Positions 59,719 to 64,000 of a stretch of 64,000 bases of DNA are shown here, piece after piece. The stretch is from Daucus carota subsp. sativus (taxonomy: Eukaryota; Streptophyta; Magnoliopsida; Apiales; Apiaceae): NCBI RefSeq assembly GCF_001625215.2, contig NC_030385.2, positions 8,921,135 to 8,985,134 of the forward strand. Direction: 5' to 3'. Both the position numbers and the translations under genes were made by a program. The notes under the pieces are model-generated. The model ran no database searches, was not told the DNA's origin, and saw only the letters and a program-made list of their open reading frames with translations. Within the stretch, counting starts at the first letter, position 1, and every line of letters starts with the position of its first letter.

Positions 59719-60312
59719 CCATGATATTTTGATATCGATGATGATGTTGCCAAGTGCTCATTCGTGTATACTATCATACAAAATATTGTGTAATTTATCT
59801 GATTATGAAAAGAGGGGATTATATATTTTAGTTATGTTTTGTATTTTCCCCTGATGATTGATTAGATATCATGTATAGGGAGGGATTAGGGGATGAGTCA
59901 TAGTTTTGATCATGTATCTTAGTGTTGATTTTGGATTCAAAGCACTTCTGCTTGCACACGCGTGATGATTATGGATTGTCTTTCATCATGGAGCAATGCT
60001 TTGATTTTGCCAGATATAAATCAAGTATTGTCTGCAATGCAGCTATTATATGCAAGTTGTGTTCTCAAAGTTATGATTACGCGATTCTTGAATAGATGGC
60101 TTGCTTGTTTGCTTATTGAATCATCTGTAACTTTCAACTTCAATCTGCATTATTTGGTGTATAGTTATGGAAGAGAATCAATCAATTCATTAAACACGCC
60201 TTGATTATTTTTGTATCCTTATTTTTCCAATTCATTTTCTGGGCTTCTCATTACTCTGCTGTTGTGTTCGAGCAAAAGGGTACAATTGGTCTTGTATCCA
60301 GATTCCAGGGTA
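59719..60312. other. 3' flank of the CCCPC gene
   Basis: Probable 3' UTR and AT-rich intergenic DNA. An 80-residue frame at 59962-60204 shows no domain. Confidence 0.5.
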
Positions 60313-60810
60313 TCTATACTATACTATTAAAGCCGAAACATTAAAAGTTTGGTTGGTCGGTCGGTACTTGGGCCAAAATACGGGCCTATCTATATAACCA
60401 ATTATTCTGGGCCTATTTATATAAATAACTATTCTTTTTAATTTGGGTCAAAGTACGGGCCTATCTATATCTATACTATATTATTAAAGCCGAAACATTA
60501 AAAGTTTGGTTGGTCGGTCGGTACTTGGGCCAAAATACGGGCCTATCTATATAACCAATTATTCTGGGCCTATTTATATAAATAACTATTCTTTTTAATT
60601 TGGGTCAAAGTACGGGCCTATCTATATAAACAATTAATAATAATCCTTTTAAAACTGAAACATTAAAAGTTTGGTAGGTCAGTACTTGGGTCAAAATACG
60701 GGCCTATCTATATAACCAATTATTCTGGGTCTATCTATATAACCAATTATTCTTTTTAATTTGGGCCATAGTACGGGCCTATCTATATAACCAGATAATC
60801 CTTTTAATTG
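60313..60810 (+). repeat. Tandem triplication at the Helitron 5' end
   Basis: Copies begin at about 60313, 60470 and 60635 with periods of about 157 and 165. Copies 1 and 2 each start with a complete ATCTATACTATA-type terminus, so two possible 5' ends exist. Copy 3 lacks it. Confidence 0.7.
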
Positions 60811-61915
60811 AAATATATTACTTTTTTATATTTTTGACTAAAAAACTTAATCTTCTAAAATAACATTGAGAAACATGGTAATTACTTTTTTAACTAAAAT
60901 ATATTATCTTTTTATAAATTTTCCAACTAAAAAATTAATCTTTTACAAATATGTAAAGATGTGTGTCAAAAGTCTAAAAGTCAAACAATAAAAAATAGAG
61001 GGAGTATTATTATATTGGTCGAGCGGTCGGTACTTGGGCCGAAGTACGGGCCTATCTATATATATAACCAATTATTCTTTTTAACTAAAATAAATTATCT
61101 TTTATATATTTTTTAGATAAAAAAAACTCAATCTTCTAAAATAATATCGAGCAACATAGTAATTGTCTTTTTAATCAAAACGCTTTATCTTTTTTAGATT
61201 TTCTAACTAAAAAAACCGAGTTTTTACAATTAACACGGGCGCCATATATATAAAAATATAATATCATTAAATATAATTATTAATAAATAACATGTGATAT
61301 TATTCAACCAAAATACATTAATAACATTATTTTTAAATACTCTAATGATCTCATATTAAAAGAAATATTACAAATCTGTCATATACTATATATTATTACA
61401 GTATTAAAGCCAAAAATAAAAATTCACTTGGTTGGTCAGTTAGTTGAGTTTGATGAATACTTTGGTATTCGACCCACGGAACTCTTGAATTTATAACATG
61501 TTATAGTATATTTTTTATTATCAATTAAACCAAAACATTAAATTTAGGTTAGTATGATGGGGAGGTATTTGGTTTCATGCGTATGTTTTATACCATATTA
61601 TTAATTATTAATAACGAAATATCAAAGGTTGATTGGTTAGTTTATATCTGAGTTTATAAGCCACCTTAAATTATAACATGTAAAAAAAAATATTTTAACA
61701 TTCTCATTAAAATATATATGTTCGACCTAATTTTCAATTAGCCATTTGACGGACTTAACTATGAAGAATTTATCCAACTATTAAGTAAAAAATTTATTAA
61801 ACCATGTTATTTAATCATAATTTTATTTTTACAATAAAACTAGGTAACTTTAAAATATATATAATAAAATAACAAATATGTTAACCGCCCGTGCATTGCA
61901 CGGGTTATAAGCTAG
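60313..61915 (+). mobile_element. Non-autonomous Helitron with repeated 5' end
   Basis: Begins TCTATACTATACTATTAAAG after host A and ends CTAG (61912-61915) before host T. A 7-bp-stem hairpin CCCGTGC-ATT-GCACGGG (61888-61904) precedes the end by 7 bases. The first 500 bases hold three tandem, diverging copies of a unit with GCCGAAACATTAAAAG. There is no Rep/helicase frame. Confidence 0.85.
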
Positions 61916-62395
61916 TAACTGTATATGAGTTGATTCAATTTAACTTTCTATAGTTTACTAGAAAATACAAAGTTATTGAGATTAGACTTCTCTGTCATCT
62001 TCAGAACAATGCTTTACTAAGTTATAACTATGTTGTTATTATTGATAAATATGGTTGTCTAATACAAACCAGTGAGTTAATCCATCAAGCCAGGAAACGG
62101 GGAAAGAGCTTTTGTTCACATTTACACTGGAACAAAATGACGGTCACCTCAGCTTTTAGACTTCTTGTGCCTTAGGTACTAGCAATAACAATCCTCTGCT
62201 TCCCCTGCTATCGGCTCCCTTTCATTTCTAACCATCTTAGACGATTCTTCCATGAATGTTTTTGGACAAAAAAGTAACCTAAATGTATATGCACGAACAC
62301 AGTTTTTTAAAGATAATGTGGTGAAATTCATATGAATTATCGACCCAAACATGGGTGAATGACCAGGTGCCAAAAGTGTTTCGACCTTGTCTGGC
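61916..62395. other. Intergenic, no gene seen
   Basis: AT-rich DNA with no recognisable exon or element end. A minus-strand 64-residue frame at 62373-62179 has no known domain. Confidence 0.45.
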
Positions 62396-63150
62396 CACTC
62401 GGGCGGTCCGAATCAGGTCAGGTCAAGTTGACAGAGGTTCGAATAGCTGGAGAATGATTTTCACCGGCCCGTCTGCTTAGACGGGTCGGTCCGGTTCCGG
62501 GCCGGGCCTCAGCCAGTGAATCCATGATCAATTTGCGGGTTCACGGGCCGGGACGGTTCATATTTTTTAGTTTAATCTTATTTTTAGTTTTATATTTCAA
62601 TTTAATTTAATCGAATTTTTTATTTCTTAAATAAAATTTTTATTTTATAAATAAAAGAAGTCACTGCATATAAAGAAAAATAATAATAATCTTTGGATTT
62701 AACGCAAGTGAATAAAATTTAATAATCACTTAATTTTTTATTTTTTAAATAAAAGAGGACAGTACCTCGTATAAATTTTATTAATTAAAAAAATATCTTG
62801 CAAATAATTTGAGAGGACTCCTCTCTTAAAAAACGGAACAAATCGCGTCGATACATTGAAAGTATAAAACCAAACAAGTGTCAAAATCATAAAGTAAATC
62901 AAACAAAGTGTTAAACCGATTGAATTCGATTCGATTCGCGCGAGCCGAATCACCCTCCTTATGCATTATTCGTTGATTCCCCGAACCGGTCCGAGCCGGA
63001 TCCTGTTTTCTATGGAGCAATCATATTCGATTCGTTATATTTAACAATTCGAACCGGGCCGGTTCAAACCCGTTACGAGTCGAATTTTTCCGAATAATTT
63101 GACGGTTCAGTTCCGAATGAGCGGTTCGAAACCGCTCATTTGACCAACAC
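62370..63150. mobile_element. Possible hAT-like element with GGTTCG-rich arms
   Basis: The left part (AGTGTTTCGACC, then CCGGTTCCGGGCCGGGCC) and right part (CGGTTCGAAACCGCTCATTTGACCAACACT, reversed AGTGTTGGTCAAAT) are GC-rich and roughly inverted around an AT-rich core. No 8-bp duplication was found, so the borders and class are unsure. It resembles in style the element at 6474-7098. Confidence 0.35.
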
Positions 63151-63442
63151 TACTTGTCTCACATCTGAAATACATGCATGCAGACCCAAAACAAAATTCA
63201 CAAAATAATACCGACCCAATCAAGGTACCAAGTCAGCGTCGAACACATCTTTACAACTTTTGACCTACATCCAGTCGAGCATCATACAGAACAAATATTC
63301 AACTGCAACCCTAATTTTAAACCTAAACCTAAATTACTTAACCCGAACTCCAACTCCTAACTTGATTATTAAATTTAATTTGAATTTATTTATGATTCGT
63401 GTTGGGCTCAGTCGATTCCGAATTGACTATCTTCAGCCGTTT

Positions 63443-63496
63443 CATTTGATTCCGGCCGTGTCAAACGGTCATTTGATTCCGGCCGTGTCAAACCGT
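63443..63496 (+). repeat. 27-bp tandem duplication
   Basis: Two nearly identical 27-bp units starting CATTTGATTCCGGCCGTG lie head to tail. The rest of 63151-64000 shows no gene I can support. Confidence 0.8.
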
Positions 63497-64000
63497 ATGT
63501 TCGGCCAACTCCGCCACAAAGTCTTGACTTCTTGTTAAATGACTCTGAACACAAAATTCCAACACTCGAAATTTCAAAAATTAGTAATAACACAAATTTC
63601 TTTACAAACGAACGATAGCAAAAGCATCAGAGAGGTTTAATACAATTATTGCATAATATAGGCACCAGAACTATATATCTCTTCACAACACTTCCCAGGT
63701 TGCGACAAATTTGATTTAAAAAAACATGCACATGTATTATAAGAACCAGTACTCGAAATTCAAAAAAAAAAAACCGAAGTACAAGTAAACAATACAGTAT
63801 ATTGCGTTCACACAAAACTTGCAACCATTAATATGCACAAAGAAACAGAACATGAACTCAAAAAGCCTAACAAGTATAAGTTTCATTTACCCTGTGCCTG
63901 CATGCATTTTAACCACCAACTATCAATTCAGCCTGAACTGGTATCTCTGGATTGGGTGCATTTACAAATGAGTTGTCGTCCTGGATAGGATAATGATCAG

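Noticed and set aside
60313..60810. CRISPR-like or satellite array
   Set aside because: Only three long, diverging units at a Helitron terminus; there are no short spacers and the DNA is a plant genome.

Overview
The window is nuclear DNA of a flowering plant, very probably a eudicot. It is AT-rich, genes are split by many short GT-AG introns, intergenic space is full of short terminal-inverted-repeat elements (MITEs) and Helitrons, and every confident gene is plant-specific or matches its Arabidopsis relative closely. I cannot name the species. There is no bacterial, organellar or viral signal.

Seven protein-coding genes can be supported. (1) 2386-19794 (+): UBP12/UBP13-type ubiquitin-specific protease, 32 coding exons, 1127 residues. 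(2) 25796-23790 (-): myosin-binding protein of the GTD-binding (DUF593) family, MYOB7-like, 3 coding exons, 520 residues. (3) 31768-32424 (+): intronless calmodulin-like protein with an N-terminal hydrophobic anchor, CML5-like, 218 residues. (4) 38081-43372 (+): calcium-dependent protein kinase of the CPK1/CPK2/CPK20 clade, 7 coding exons, 567 residues. (5) 47098-51101 (+): half-size ABC transporter, ABCG22-like, 10 coding exons, 741 residues. (6) 54137-57798 (+): sucrose-phosphate phosphatase, 8 coding exons, 425 residues. (7) 59239-59718 (+): intronless plant-specific protein of unknown function, 159 residues. Exon borders were placed by reading splice sites and checking that phase and protein continuity hold throughout.

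Between the genes lie: a three-copy repeat upstream of gene 1; two Tourist-like MITEs sharing one TTA target site (20906-21548) and a relative at 51843-52154; Stowaway MITEs at 24146-24305 (inside the MYOB intron) and 58344-58594; a nested MITE cluster at 28856-30919 with a clean copy in a CDPK intron (42132-42525); hAT-type elements with 8-bp target duplications at 33286-33877 and, inside a UBP12 intron, 6474-7098; two Helitrons (33983-36569 minus, 60313-61915 plus) with CTAG ends and GC-rich hairpins; and decayed retroelement RNase H and MULE-like protein fragments.

The genes do not form an operon-like or biosynthetic unit. Two calcium-sensor genes (CML and CDPK) lie about 6 kb apart, and ABCG22, CDPK and UBP12 all have family links to stress or hormone responses, but nothing in the sequence shows joint control. 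I found no convincing undescribed system. The most interesting signals are transposon structure (51-bp terminal triplication, paired MITEs, a Helitron with repeated 5' ends) and splicing details in UBP12 (a GC-AG intron and a TAGTAG tandem acceptor).
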